This document shows positions 10,573-22,670 of a stretch of DNA of 64,000 bases, in pieces. The first letter of the stretch is position 1. Every line of letters begins with the position of its first letter. The notes under the pieces were generated by a model. That model did no database searches. It worked only from the letters and a program-made list of their open reading frames with translations, and was not told where the DNA came from. A program made the translations under genes and the position numbers. Source of the DNA: Aquatica leii (Eukaryota > Arthropoda > Insecta > Coleoptera > Lampyridae); assembly GCA_035610365.1 (NCBI GenBank), contig CM069435.1, positions 68,693,389 to 68,757,388 of the forward strand, given 5' to 3'.

Positions 10573-13500
10573 GAAAGCATTTAAAAGTATAGGAATGCCT
10601 ATTGAAGCAACCCTGACAGTAGAGTTCAAAAACCTTACATCGCGGTATCCTTTTATGAACAAATATATTACAAAATACCTTTGTCAGTTTCTGAAACTAG
10701 CGTATTCCCCACCATTTTTTTGCTAAAAATCTAGAGTTGTTCACTAAACTAAAAAAAATTACTTGCTGACATATAATAGATGCATTACGTTAGATATTAC
10801 GTTTAAGAAACTTATTAATTTTGTGTGTAAATTGTACAGTGTGTTGCAGTGATTTGAACAACAAAGGATACATAATAGTGAACTAACTTACCTTGTGCAC
10901 TACTAAGTATTTTTAAAATTATTAAGCTTCTATTCGACATAATTGCTTAATAACCTAACCACAATAACCTTAATTATGAATATTGTGTCTTACGTGCAAC
11001 CGATCAACAAAATTGTATCTTACAATAACAGTAAAAAAATAATATAATTTCGAGTAAAAGAACAGTAACTATCTTTACAATTTATTGTTGACTTGAAAAT
11101 TTTCTACCGGCAGTATCACAGTAAAGACGTTTACAATATTTTTAGTGAACTTTTTGGCGAACTGTAACGGATAATACAATTGTAAAGTTAGTTTAAACTA
11201 ATATTGTATACGCACTTACAACCTTTTTATGGTTAAAAGTTGTATTTGTGTTAAATGCAATTATAAATAAGTCTCTTTTTCTCGACTTTGTAAACTAAAT
11301 ATTAAAAGTTTGAGTTTCAATAAACAAAATTTACGTCTAAAAGACAAAAACTCAAATTTGTTAGTTACAATGTTTTCATTTTGAGGTATCGATATATTCT
11401 AGCTGTTTATCTAGTAGCGTGCCAATTTGATTTAAAAAAAACTTAATTACGTTGAAATTTATTTAGAAAATAAAATACAATCTAAATTTTGAAATAAAAA
11501 TACTTAAAATTCAGGAATCTATTTACTAAGATTCAATTTAAGAAAAGTAAGACTAGGAAAACTATTATGTCAAAACAAATTTAATATTATTGATTTTTGT
11601 CGTAATTTATTTGCAATTTTTTATTTATGAATTATTTTATAGAACATATTTCTTTATTTCTATTACAAATTCTACAAAAAATGTTTAATTTTTGATGAGT
11701 ATTATCATTGTATATAAATTTTTTAGTAAGCCAATGTAATAGAAAATTTTTACTCCCAAAAGGTGTACTACCTTAGTCGCCGATAGGTATCCCTTATATA
11801 AACCTTGTTTAAAATTAATTGTAGATACTAACCTAAATATGAATTAATGTAAGACATACGTTTCTATTTGTTTTTTTTACAAGTTTACATGTTCACTGAC
11901 ATAACCCAAGATAACCCCAATAATTTAAATAATAACTAATATAATTTAAAACAAACAAACCATAACGTTAACGTCAATTAGAACGATCAACGTTTTAAAA
12001 GCTATTTTAAATCGTGTTGACAATGTGACAATAGTGCATTTGTCTAAGCTGTTAAGAAAAGATTTGTAGATTTTTGTATATCAAAACTCTGTTCGCGAAT
12101 AAAATAATTACAGTCACTTTTATTTATCTTTACAATGCACGCGTAAAAAAGCCGAATGTGCGTTTACATTTTTAAAACCGTGCGTAATTGTTTAAAACTG
12201 GCTAGTTTCTTTTTCTATGTTTTTTTTATACTTTTGCTTTGTTTTAGACTAATTTGTTGATAACTGCAAGCTAACACTAAATGTCTGTTTCTTAAAAGAC
12301 GGTTTTGAGCATATTTTGAACTGTCTTCTAATCCAGTTGATCTAACCTCCGACCAAGCTTATCTGCCAGTTTTTTTTATGTTGTGGAACTTTAATTATGT
12401 TTTAAGACTTGTTAATATTTGTTATAGGTTTTTGTAGAGCGGTTGAATATTTGGTAAGGTGAGTATTTTTCAACGTCTGTCTTCGTAGTTTATGTAATTG
12501 TTTACACTCTTTTTAAAAAACTACTACAATTTCATTTTAAGGTTTTTACTGACACAGTGTGCACAAATGTAATTTCCTGGGGTTAAAAATAAGTTTTGTT
12601 GCACCTCAATTGCACTTTTAAACGTAGTTCTTCCAGTTTATTTCACTAATTTGATTTATGATTTTTTTTGTTATTACTTTTGTTGAGGTTTGAGTTTATG
12701 CAACGTTGTTATTGCCAGAAAACAACATTAGACGGTCAAGATAAACTAGTTTTGGTTTATTTTTGAGTAGCTTTTGGGTGCAGTAACGACGTCAAGACTA
12801 AATAAAAACCTTTCTCTGCAGTTTAAGCGATAAACTTTTTTTTATAGAGATTGTACACACAGTTTTATTTTGTAACTAAGCATAAAAGTAGATGCTGTTT
12901 AATCTATGTTATTATGAAAGTGCAAGTAGCATAGTTTGTAATGTTTTGCTAAATACTTTTCCATTGTTTGATTTATCTCAACAACCGACAAATATCTTGA
13001 AACATAGAAGACTTAAAGTTTTTATTTTGATCGTTTTGTAATAGATTGTAACAGACAGAAAAACCGTTTTACCAAAAAGTTAACAACTGTTGCTGCTTCT
13101 TGATTAAGTATGACGGACGTGAGTCTTCATTTATTTTGTAAAGCAATCTATCGCTACCAAGATGTATTTTATTTTTAAAACAGATTCAGAAAACATCTTT
13201 GCAATGACAATCGTTATTTTTTATAAAAAACTTCTTACTTTATTCTGTTTTGTTGTTTTTTACAGGTTCATTATCTGACGCGTAGACTGTGCACTTACGA
13301 CACCATTCCATGACATTTATTTGCAGTTTATTTAATAAAACTTTTTTTGTGTTGTCTTTAGTGTCTTCTCTATGCTAAAACGTTCTTTTGATGTATCATT
13401 GTGCAAATGCTGTAACACTTCTAACATTTGACTCTTTGACAATATTAACTGCAATCTGTTTTTTTGTATTTTTGACAATTTATAAACATTTTAAGAAGTT

Positions 13501-15480
13501 TTGATACGTTCAGTAAGCTTTGCTGTGTCTGCCCAAAGCATTGCTAACATTTCTCTTTTAGTCACGCAATAATTTGTTACTAACCTGAGCAAAATTTTGC
13601 TAAGATACGCAATAACTTTTTCTTGTCTATTTTAAATCTTTTAAAAAACGGCATTTATTGTTATATTTTTTCCGTTAGTGCTCAATACAAATTTCGATTT
13701 TTGGATAACTTAAAATTGACGAATCACTAAGCCTTGCTTTAGTCAATGCTAAGCGTTTTTGCAGTTTTTATTTTATATAAATTTTGCATTTGCTTCAGTT
13801 ACTTTTGGTTAAAAATTTAGCAATATTGGCAAATTTGGCTACAAATTGTAGCTAGTAAAAGCATAATCCAGAGATGTTTGCTCATTGATGTTTTTACTCT
13901 ATCTCTATCTCTATCTATTTGAAATGTTTAAACTTTCTTCTTAGATACGTAGCACTATTTTAAACTCAGATTTGCTTTACGAAGTTGTTGAAATAGTTTC
14001 TTTAAATTACATGTTATTCAAACAAGTTTCCAATTACAATCACGTCATTACACACACACTATTATTAAAACGTTAAGATATGTTTTCACACCTGATACTA
14101 ATTGTTTAAGACTAAGACTAAGTATAAATGTAACTAATTTTACTAAATTAAAACACAACAGTACAAACTAAAAAAAATTTAAGTAACTAGGTAATAAAAA
14201 CAAGCTTTTATTAAATTTATATACGCAAAAACGCAGATTTATCTATTTAAATAACTCTGGTGCGGTTTTTTAATTCCTTGTAGTAATTTTGCCACTAAAA
14301 AAATACGTATTAATATGTAAAAGTTTTTAAAACAAAACCTACGCAATTAATACGTAGATGTAATACCTATATAATTTTTTGTTAATTTTGATTAAAGTTA
14401 CTATATCTTTTTTTTAGATATGCAAGTTTTACCATAATTAATAATTACTGTATCTTAGTTAAAATCAAAGTTTATATGTGTTACGGTTACTTTTAACATA
14501 GTAACACTATTGGAATAAAAATAAATTTTAACTAATAACATTTTAAATTGGTAATATTTGTAATTTATGCTATAGATCACTAATAGTTGTTTGTATACGT
14601 ATAAACATCAATAGTAAACGGTAACTATATTAAGTTTTAAATTAACCTAAGATTTCGCTTTGTTATTAACTGTAAACTTTAATCGTTTGTATTATAGTTA
14701 TACGATATACAAGTTTAACAAAGCGTTTTAATAGTTGTAAACATTACACCACATCATCAAATGAAATTTCAACATTATTAACATTCTGCGGTAGGTCGGT
14801 AAAGTCTACTCAAATTTGATTATAACCATTACCTATATTACTGAAAAAAATAAAATTTGTATTTTTTTTATATAGCAATTTAAATTTAACTTATATACAT
14901 ATAACTCATATTTTTCAGACACGGAACTGAGAAAAAAATTTAAAAAACACCAACTGCAAAGTACATGTATAGAAAACAATATTAAATATGTGTATTAGAA
15001 TAGAAATAAAACGTGGGTAAAACGAAAGGAACCTAAGAGAAACGTAGTAGCTACAAGCAAATGCTCACAGAAACAGTTAAGTCACTGCTAAAAACTGTTT
15101 GAGTATGCAAATTTACTTTAATTATTATTGGCGAAAAACGAAAATAAAAAATCTAAACTATAAGAATTGTTTGGATTTTAATTCGCAACAGATTTAAAAA
15201 TAATAAAAAAAAATAGATTAGTTCTGCTATCGAAATCACAGTAATGATAACGACAAAAAACGCAATTGTACAAATGTGTTTAAATGGAAGTTGTAACACA
15301 TAATTACGGTTTATAATCAATTTTAGACATAAAAGTTTTATCATAAAATATATTAAAAATTTTTTTTAGGGTAAATGGTGTATGATTTATTTAACTATAT
15401 TCTACAAGCTTTCGAACTTGAGCTAAAGTACTGTAGGTTACGTCCTCCTTTTATATTTAATTAATGAATCGGTTATAGAA
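10573..15480. other. AT-rich stretch without a recognised gene
   Basis: Nearly 5 kb of AT-rich sequence. Open frames are short and lack recognisable motifs. A (CTCTAT)n microsatellite lies at 13897-13918. I saw no terminal repeats or tandem array. Confidence 0.55.
13897..13918. repeat. CTCTAT microsatellite
   Basis: Three perfect CTCTAT units plus CTAT. Confidence 0.9.
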
Positions 15481-15528
15481 TATTCTTCACTAGGAGGGGC
15501 AAATTAAACCACTTAAGATTTTTTATAT

Positions 15529-15575
15529 GGCGACGTTTTGTGCAATCATGCGTGGACTTCTTCAGTCCACTGAAA
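15529..15575 (-). other. Degenerate hammerhead-like motif in the Penelope tail
   Basis: On the minus strand, CTGAAGA is followed about 20 bases later by AAAACGTCGCC. A 7-bp hairpin (GTGGACT/AGTCCAC, 15552-15570) overlaps the first block. Penelope elements of arthropods are known to carry hammerhead ribozymes with core CTGANGA...GAAA. Here the second core has A for G and stem II is poor, so activity is unlikely. Confidence 0.35.
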
Positions 15576-15908
15576 TATATTGTAAGTAAGCTACAACATT
15601 TCTTATTACATAACAAATTATACATTTTGGGTACAAACAACAATAAACTTACACAAAAAAGGTTAGAGTGGAATCGTCCTTAACTCCAACCAACATGACA
15701 ACTAATTACACAATATAAACTAACATAAATAAATTGTTAAAATATTTCTAAAAAAAGTCAAATATTAAAAATAGTGTAAATGAACAATTAACTAAGAATG
15801 GCAAACAATTGACACGACATGTATAATCAAAAATTCTATTTTGCAATGTCAAGGTAATCAGGGAAGATAAGAACAAAAATACTGCGAATTTAATAGACCT
15901 ATCTAAAG

Positions 15909-16850
15909 CTAATAACCAATCTTTGATATTAAATTGTTGTAAACATTACTTAAATTGTTAGTGTCTGTATTGAAGTTAATGTTGTTTTTGTAAACGTTGA
16001 TGAATATCATCTCTGAAACTAATCGCTTTTTATAGTTACAATCTCTGTCTAAAATTTTGGGATTGTTGAAGTTAAAATTATGCCCCGTATTGATATGATG
16101 TAACGCTAACGCAGTTTTACCCTTTTTATTATTACAATCATACATGTGATTATTGATCCGATTTTTTATTTTCTGTTTCGTTTGTCCTATGTAACACGCT
16201 TGGCATCCCATACAATCTAGCTTGTACACTACATCATGTTTTTCAGTTATATTAGTTTTGTCTTTAGTTCTACTTACAGCATGTTATAGATAGTATTAGT
16301 GTTATAAGTTGTTATTTTAATATGATTGGTTTTTATAATCGGAATTATTCTTTTTGTTAGGTTTGGGACATTTATTATTTTTGTGTGAATAACGTTAGTG
16401 TTAGGGTTAGTATTAGGATTAATAATGGATGGGTTTATTGGTGGTGGAGTATTATTATTATTAGTTGTGTTAGTGTGTATGAGTATCCTGTTTATTATGT
16501 TATTGGGGTAGTTGTTTTTCCTTAATATGTTCTTTAAGCAGTTAAGGTTTTTTGTAACGAACTGTGGACTGTTTAAACTTAATATTTTATTTTTCATAGC
16601 CTTGATCGTATTAATCTTTTGATGGTGTGGGTGTTTCGAAAAGTAATTTAACGTTCTGTTAGAGGCTATAAGTTTAGCATACCATTCACTAACTATACAA
16701 CCCGTGTTAGTATCTTTACTAAGTCTAACATCTAAATATGGTAATGAACTTTTTTGTTCAACTTTATACGTGAATTTCAAATGTCGATTGTAACTATTAA
16801 AAGTGTTAAGAGTGTTATGAATTTCTGTTTCGGGTATACACGCAACAATA
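15909..16850 (-). pseudogene. Penelope reverse transcriptase C-terminus and GIY-YIG endonuclease
   Basis: From about 16850 down, the frame reads an RT palm/thumb region (IVACIPETE, then KFTYKVEQ, SLPYLDVRL, LNYFSKHPHHQK), which matches the pattern of Penelope RTs after the catalytic motif. The 16274-16780 frame ends in an Asn/Thr/Ile-rich low-complexity run and a stop. After a frame change, 16229-15909 encodes the endonuclease start: VYKLDC-x-GCQACYIGQT, in which CYIGQT is the YIG half of GIY-YIG, then a conserved HHINTGHNF. The usual Penelope order RT then GIY-YIG is kept. Without its N-terminal half and with a frame break it is inactive. Confidence 0.85.
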
Positions 16851-16964
16851 GAATAAAATAGAATAAAATAAAGCTAAAGTCTTCGCCAGGCGGTATAAAT
16901 TGAATTGACAATTTAGTAGGCTAAAGTAAACAAAAATGTTTTTTTTGTATTCTTTATTCTAGTA

Positions 16965-19900
16965 TCTATGGTTTTACCAGTTTCACCACCACAAGTACAT
17001 GCCAATGTCACACAATTGCCCATTCGAATCACTTGCTTCCAAATAATAACCATTTCTCACAAACCATTTTATCAACAACATCTGTCTTTGTTTACGACAG
17101 CAGAGGTCAACAATTTACCTGTTGAGCGCTGGACCTTGGGTCCCAATCTTGTTTTATTACCATAAAACTGTTTAAAAAATTAAATTGACCTAAAAAGAAG
17201 TGCGCATTAAGTATTTGTGGAATTAACAAAACAGTTTCAAACGTGCATTTCAATTCAAATATTACAAGTAAATCAAGAATCAACAATTTTACATCACCTG
17301 TCACTTGTTAAATTTTGGAGCAAATTACTAAACAGTTACCTAATGTAAGCTTTGATTTAACTGATTTACACATTCCTTCTGACTTACCTGATCCTAAATG
17401 TAATATTTTCAGAAAAGTAGACTTGTTACTAGGAGCTGGAATATTTGGCAAATAACTTTGTGCAAGTTATCATAACTTAGGAAAATATAAATCAATGCAA
17501 CGGAAACCGTTACTTGGCTGGGTTTTAGGTAGCAAGTTTGGCATAAATATAAACAAAACCGTCACCAAATCAGTTGGTTGTTTTAGCTTTGTCACTTTCG
17601 GACAAAATTGAAAATTCTGGACGATACAAGAAGTAAACAATTTTTTTAATGAGTTATTATCGGACGAGCTCTACTCTGAGCAACATGTTATGGATACAAC
17701 TACGCGTTTGAAACACAGCAGATTTATAGTAAACATACCTTTTAAATCAAATTTAGATGAATAAGTGAATTTAGAGAATCTGCAATTAAACGACTTTATT
17801 CATTAAAAAAAGTTAAGCAAAGATTTACAAACAAAACGCCAGCATTCTAATTTTTTACATAAATAAGATAATTTAGAACATATGACCAAATTAAGCAAAA
17901 GTGACAATATTACAATATCTGATTCTCATTATAATTTATTTCACCACGCCCTGATAAAGCCAAATAGTATTGCCATGAAACTTAAAGTAGTCTTTGATGA
18001 ATCATCATAAAAGTCCAAAGCGTTGTCATTAAACAATGTTCAATATGCTGGTCCAAATTTTTTCAATAATATATTTACAATTCTACTACGATTTCGTCAA
18101 CATCGTTTCATTATAACCGCAGACGTTGTTAAAATGTGCCGACAAATAGCGAATGAAAGTCGGAGAAAGATGTAACTAATTGTTTAGCGAGATAAAGAGC
18201 AAGATGCTATCAGTTTAACACAATCACCTATAGCACTGCTGCTGCATTCTTCCTACCAATACGTTGTTTGCATCAATTGTCAAATGATTACTAGGAAACT
18301 CACCCTTAAGCTTCTGGTATTATAAAGAAAGACTTCTTTGTCGATGACCTGTTGACAGGTAACGATTCAATTAATAAAACCATACTAATTCAGAATGAAG
18401 TTACTTATATTTTAAAAACAGCAGGTTTTGAATTAATAAAGTGAAACTCTAATAGGAAAGAAGTGTTACAATTAATTAGTGATAAATCTTACTGCAATGT
18501 ATTCCATAATGCTGTTCATTCTTTTGCGGAAGATGAAATTAAAAATAAAAACTTAGGGATTTTGTAGCAGTCGAGTAACGACCATTTAATGTATTATATA
18601 AATTTGACAAATAGATTAAGACACATTCCGAAGCAAAACATTTTATTATTTATTGCTTAAATTTTCGACACCTTAAGATTATTAAGTCCTGTTATCATTA
18701 ACCCTAAAATTATAATGCAAAGGCTGTGGCAGATGCAATTATCCTCGGACGAGTCAATCCGATTAGATCAATGTAGTTCAAATTTTGTGACCAATTACCG
18801 TATTTGAAAGGGTTACGCATTAATTGATTTACTAACTGTTCAGATTCTAGTCTTTTAGAGCTTCACGGTTTCTTCGATGGTTCAGAGCAAGTATATGAAG
18901 TTTGTATTTAAATGAAATCAATCGATCTTTCACAGAATTATCACAGATCACTGATGTGTGCAAAATTACGAGTAGCTCCGTAGCGAAGATCCAACATTTA
19001 TCTAATTTTTAACCAATATCAATATTTAAATACTTAAGATAACCCTGCAGATATCGTGTAGCAAGGCATTCATCCAAAAGAAATAATATTAAATAATTTA
19101 TGGTGTAAGGATCCCTTGTGGTATTTGAACCTAGAAGCCCACAAGGTAATAACGGTCGTAGTATCAAATAGCACTATTAGATTCTCTAATTAATAAATAC
19201 TCGAGATTGACCAAGTTACAAAAAACTTCTTGTTTCTGTTATAAGATTTATTAATAATTGCACGAAAAAACCACAGTACGAAAATAAACAAATTAGATAA
19301 GGCATTGCTATTATTAATAAAACACGCGCAAAATAAAAGTCTATACCAAGAAACTCATTGTTTGACGAACAAAAAGACAATTAAATTTAAACCTTCAATT
19401 CTATCGTTAAATGCATTCTTAAAAGACAATAATATTATGAGAGTTAGAGGTAGAATTTAAAATTCAAAGTAAGCTCATCTTATAATTTTAGCAAAGTCAG
19501 ATAAGTTACTTTATGTAGTAATAAAAAATGAACACCTTTGTTTATTACGCATTGGTGCTAACTCATTGTTAGCTTTATTACGCGATAGATACTGGTCTGG
19601 ATCTGGTAAGAATATCGTTAAACGAGTCATCCGCAAGTGTATTGCCTGTTTTAGAAAAATTGCAAAGGTATTGCAACCAATCATGAGTAACCTTTTGGAG
19701 ACGCGTATAAAACCTACTCTCCCATTTTACAATTGTGGTTTACATTATGCTGGACCAATCTCATTGAAAAACAAGTCTGGAAGAGAAGCAAAGCTAATAC
19801 GCGTATAAAACTTACTCCCCCATTTTACAATTGTGGTTTAGGTTATGCTAGACCAATCTCATTGAAAAACAAGTCCGGGAAAGAAGCAAGACTGATCAAA

Positions 19901-20500
19901 GCGTATACTATATGTATTTCTGTATTTTTTACAACCAAGGCTATTTACTCAGAATTAATGACAAATTCAACTGCCGCAGGTTTTTCAGCGCTTTAAAAAG
20001 GTTTTTTGCTATAAAGAGACAACTACTGAATACTTACTGAGATAATGGTAAAAGGTGTGGAGTATTGTAGGAAGCAAGAGTAAAAAGTTTAAATCATCAC
20101 TTAAAGAGAACCGTGAAAAACTGCCGTTTTGATTTTGAACGGTATTGAATTCCCAATCTCTAAGCCCCCAATCAATAGATCGATACGATCATACATCCCT
20201 GATCCCGGCACATTTTCAAATAGGAAGAAGATTGACTGCATCATGTAAACCTAACCTGAAGGACATAGCCAGCAACAAGCTAAACCAACATCAAAATGAG
20301 TAAAAAATAATCTAACTCTTTTGAGAGCACTGGAGTAAAGAGTATATCAGCGAGTTTTAGCACAAGTCCAAGTAGAAGATTTCTACAACCGTGCTTGCTA
20401 ATAGCAAAGAGGACGACTTACCGCCACTAAAATGGCATCTGTGACGTGTGGTCCAGTTACATCCTGGTAGACATTCGGTCACACGTCTAGTGTTAGTAAA
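16965..20500 (+). pseudogene. BEL/Pao retrotransposon pol relic
   Basis: Plus-strand text in shifting frames follows the BEL/Pao order. An aspartic protease of DUF1758 type comes first (LDLGSQSCFIT near 17130, then DLLLGAG near 17425 and a KPLLGWV block near 17505). Reverse transcriptase follows (ITADVVKMCRQI near 18115, WRDKEQDA, then FVDDLLTG near 18335 with the catalytic DD). The integrase zinc region (LLALLRDRYW, then RKCIACFR) lies at 19566-19660, and an integrase core start (AGPISLKNKSG) at 19745-19880. The integrase C-terminus with SLIPAHFQIGRRLT, WSKEY and DDLPPLKWH spans about 20190-20440. Stops and shifts occur throughout, and much of the RNase H and peptidase region is unreadable. 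No gag was recognised upstream. Confidence 0.85.
19701..19896 (+). repeat. 98-bp tandem duplication inside the BEL/Pao integrase
   Basis: The block 19701-19798 (starting ACGCGTATAAAAC) is repeated directly at 19799-19896, about 90% identical by eye, so the integrase start reads FYNCGL-x-YAGPISLKNKSG twice. As 98 is not a multiple of 3, the duplication also shifts the frame. Confidence 0.9.
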
Positions 20501-20930
20501 ATTTGCAAAAATTTTTAAAGCGTCCTGTACATAGATTGTGTGTTTTGCCGATAAGCAACAGTGATTAAAGTTTAGTTGCCCCCATGAACTTTAAAAAGTC
20601 AAGTCTTTCTAGACAGAAGATGATGTTTAGAACTTATATTATATTTTTAGTTGTTAAGAATTTAAATTATGTATAAGTCAATTTTTTCTTTAGTTAGCGG
20701 TTCTATTTTATCACAACGTAGCCGACATAACGGCGTCGGACCTACTACAAATCTATTGTTTTAAACATGCAACACACAAAAAGTGCATGCAGCCGTCTAA
20801 GCATTGTAAATTTTGTTGCAGCGGGAATTAAATTAAAACATGTTAAGTCTTCCTAAATTATAAATAAACGCTTCTCAATTCAAGTGGAAGACCTGTGCCC
20901 CACTCATAATTTTTACTGTCACAATTTTGT
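20501..20930 (+). other. Possible 3' end or LTR of the BEL/Pao relic
   Basis: This region follows the integrase C-terminus and is less AT-rich in places. It ends with a polyadenylation-type AATAAA at about 20863 and a GTGGAAGACCTGTGCCCC block. No second copy is present in the window, so calling it an LTR is only a guess from position. Confidence 0.25.
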
Positions 20931-22267
20931 TTTGTAGTTTTTTTTTGCAAGTAAGTTATATTTTTTACACGTTATAGAGCAGTTACTTATAATTCACCAA
21001 AGAGTTACCCTAATTTTTTTGTTTGTTTATATATATAATTAGTGTACAATAAGTCCATTAGTGCCTTACCAAAGCAAACTACAGATTCTTTACCCTGCTG
21101 TTCTCAAACAATAAACATGAAAACGCTTTGACATAAACAAATTTAAACACCAACATTAAAAAGCAATATAAACGTTAATTTTTTTTTATTTTTAGGAATA
21201 ATTTAAGCATAATTTTTTAAACAATAATAAATTAAAGCATTGATAAAAATCTAGTCCTAAAATTTCAGAAAGCAATCAATTTTACATTTGCATTAATAGA
21301 TGTTGTTAATTATGCAATTAGACCTTTCTTGTTTAAAGCTCTTTAATTGTATTAGATTAATTGCATTAGCACTTGCATTTTACTATTTACTATCATAAAA
21401 ATACATGGACATATTATTTTACAAATCGTATTTGAAGATTGACGTTAGCGTAAAAAATTACAGATTATATTCAACAAATTTTTATACAAATCGTAACGTT
21501 TAAGTTTGAGATAATTTGAATTATAAATTAATAAAACGTAAATAAAAATTTATATTAAGATGTTATTTAAATTTTAACAAAATTGAATTTGTCTATTAAA
21601 TAATTTTTAACGCAAAAAAAATCTTCAAAATTCTTTTCTGATAAAATTTTTTAAGGAATTTATATACATTGTGTAGATAAATATTCGAGTACTAAAAAAA
21701 ATTATAGTTAAAGGTTTAAGAATAAATATGCAGATTAAACGTTTTAGACTTTTTAAAAATATTTATGTAATGTCAAATTTTAAATAGAAATTTTGTTGGT
21801 TTTTATCAATACGCTTATTAAGAAACTTCGGTTAAGAAATAAATATCTTACGGTCCTTTGAGTTATTTACAAGACAATTTACACTGTACTTACAATTAAA
21901 AAATAAATAATAAAATAAGTAACTTAAAATAAAATAACAAATGCTATCAAAAAAAAAGAAAATAATTATTAAAATTAACGACTCTAAAAAGTTTAATTTA
22001 AGATTTGTATTGCAAACATGAATAATTGTATAGTTAATTTTATAATAAAAAGAGTGGTTACATTCTAATATATGATTTAAAAAAAGATTTATTAGATAAA
22101 TTAACACCTAAATTATTGTTTTTAATGTAATAAAAGTGTTCAGCTATTTTTGTACGAAATTTACGACCGGTTTATCCGACATTAAAAAAATTGCAGCTAA
22201 TTCTAAATTTCAAAACTAATTTAAACGTTATAATATTAATTTTTTTTTCATATAAATTTAATTTAAA
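20931..22267. other. AT-rich stretch, nothing recognised
   Basis: The composition is strongly AT-rich. The minus-strand frame at 21832-22107 is Asn/Ile/Phe/Tyr-rich low complexity and not convincing as a gene. Confidence 0.55.
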
Positions 22268-22385
22268 ATGTTTGTTGCTAGTAAAGATAAAGTTGATATT
22301 TTAAATAAATATGGTGTTTACAAATTCAATTGCTGCAATTCTTTTTATATTGGACAAACCGGTTGTAAATTTGATTTAATTTTTA
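22268..22385 (+). pseudogene. Penelope GIY-YIG endonuclease fragment
   Basis: A plus-strand frame reads KDKVDILNKYGVYKFNC, then SFYIGQTG. GVY and YIGQTG are the two halves of the GIY-YIG signature, and the preceding KDK-x-DILxK matches the linker found before it in Penelope proteins. The text stops at a stop codon soon after, and no RT lies upstream. It is an isolated scrap on the strand opposite to the 15.5-kb copy. Confidence 0.7.
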
Positions 22386-22596
22386 AGTTAATTTAGTTTA
22401 ACTAATTTTATACCAATATAATACTGCTATGTAAAATCTTTAAACAATTACTGTAATACAAAATCCGAAATGTTAAATACCTATTCCGTTAACTTGGCTT
22501 TTAACAATGTTTTTGTTAAAACGTATTTTACTATAACTATAACAACAGTCTTAAAAATTGTTTTTTTTTTAACTTTTAGAAACAGTTGTACAATTA

Positions 22597-22670
22597 TGGT
22601 TTAAACTACGGTTTAACTATAACAGTATTTTGAAATTAATCCAAGATTACGTAAACCGTAATTTAAACCA
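22597..22670. repeat. Imperfect inverted repeat (hairpin)
   Basis: TGGTTTAAACTACGGTTTAAC at 22597-22617 pairs with GTAAACCGTAATTTAAACCA at 22651-22670 with few mismatches and a loop of about 33 nt. It could be a tiny MITE or chance in AT-rich DNA. Confidence 0.5.

Larger units (their letters stand above)
15500..16850 (-). mobile_element. 5'-truncated Penelope-like retroelement
   Basis: The minus-strand content is the end of a Penelope reverse transcriptase followed by a GIY-YIG endonuclease, then a noncoding tail with a conserved hairpin and AAACGTCG block at 15529-15575. The coding text stops abruptly near 16850, just downstream of where the RT catalytic YxDD would be, at an (AATAGAATAAA)n-like tract. 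5' truncation is usual for Penelope copies. The 3' boundary is approximate. Confidence 0.8.

Noticed and set aside
21832..22107. 91-codon minus frame with hydrophobic runs
   Set aside because: Ile/Phe/Tyr/Asn richness is what AT-rich noncoding DNA encodes. No membrane protein family is recognisable.
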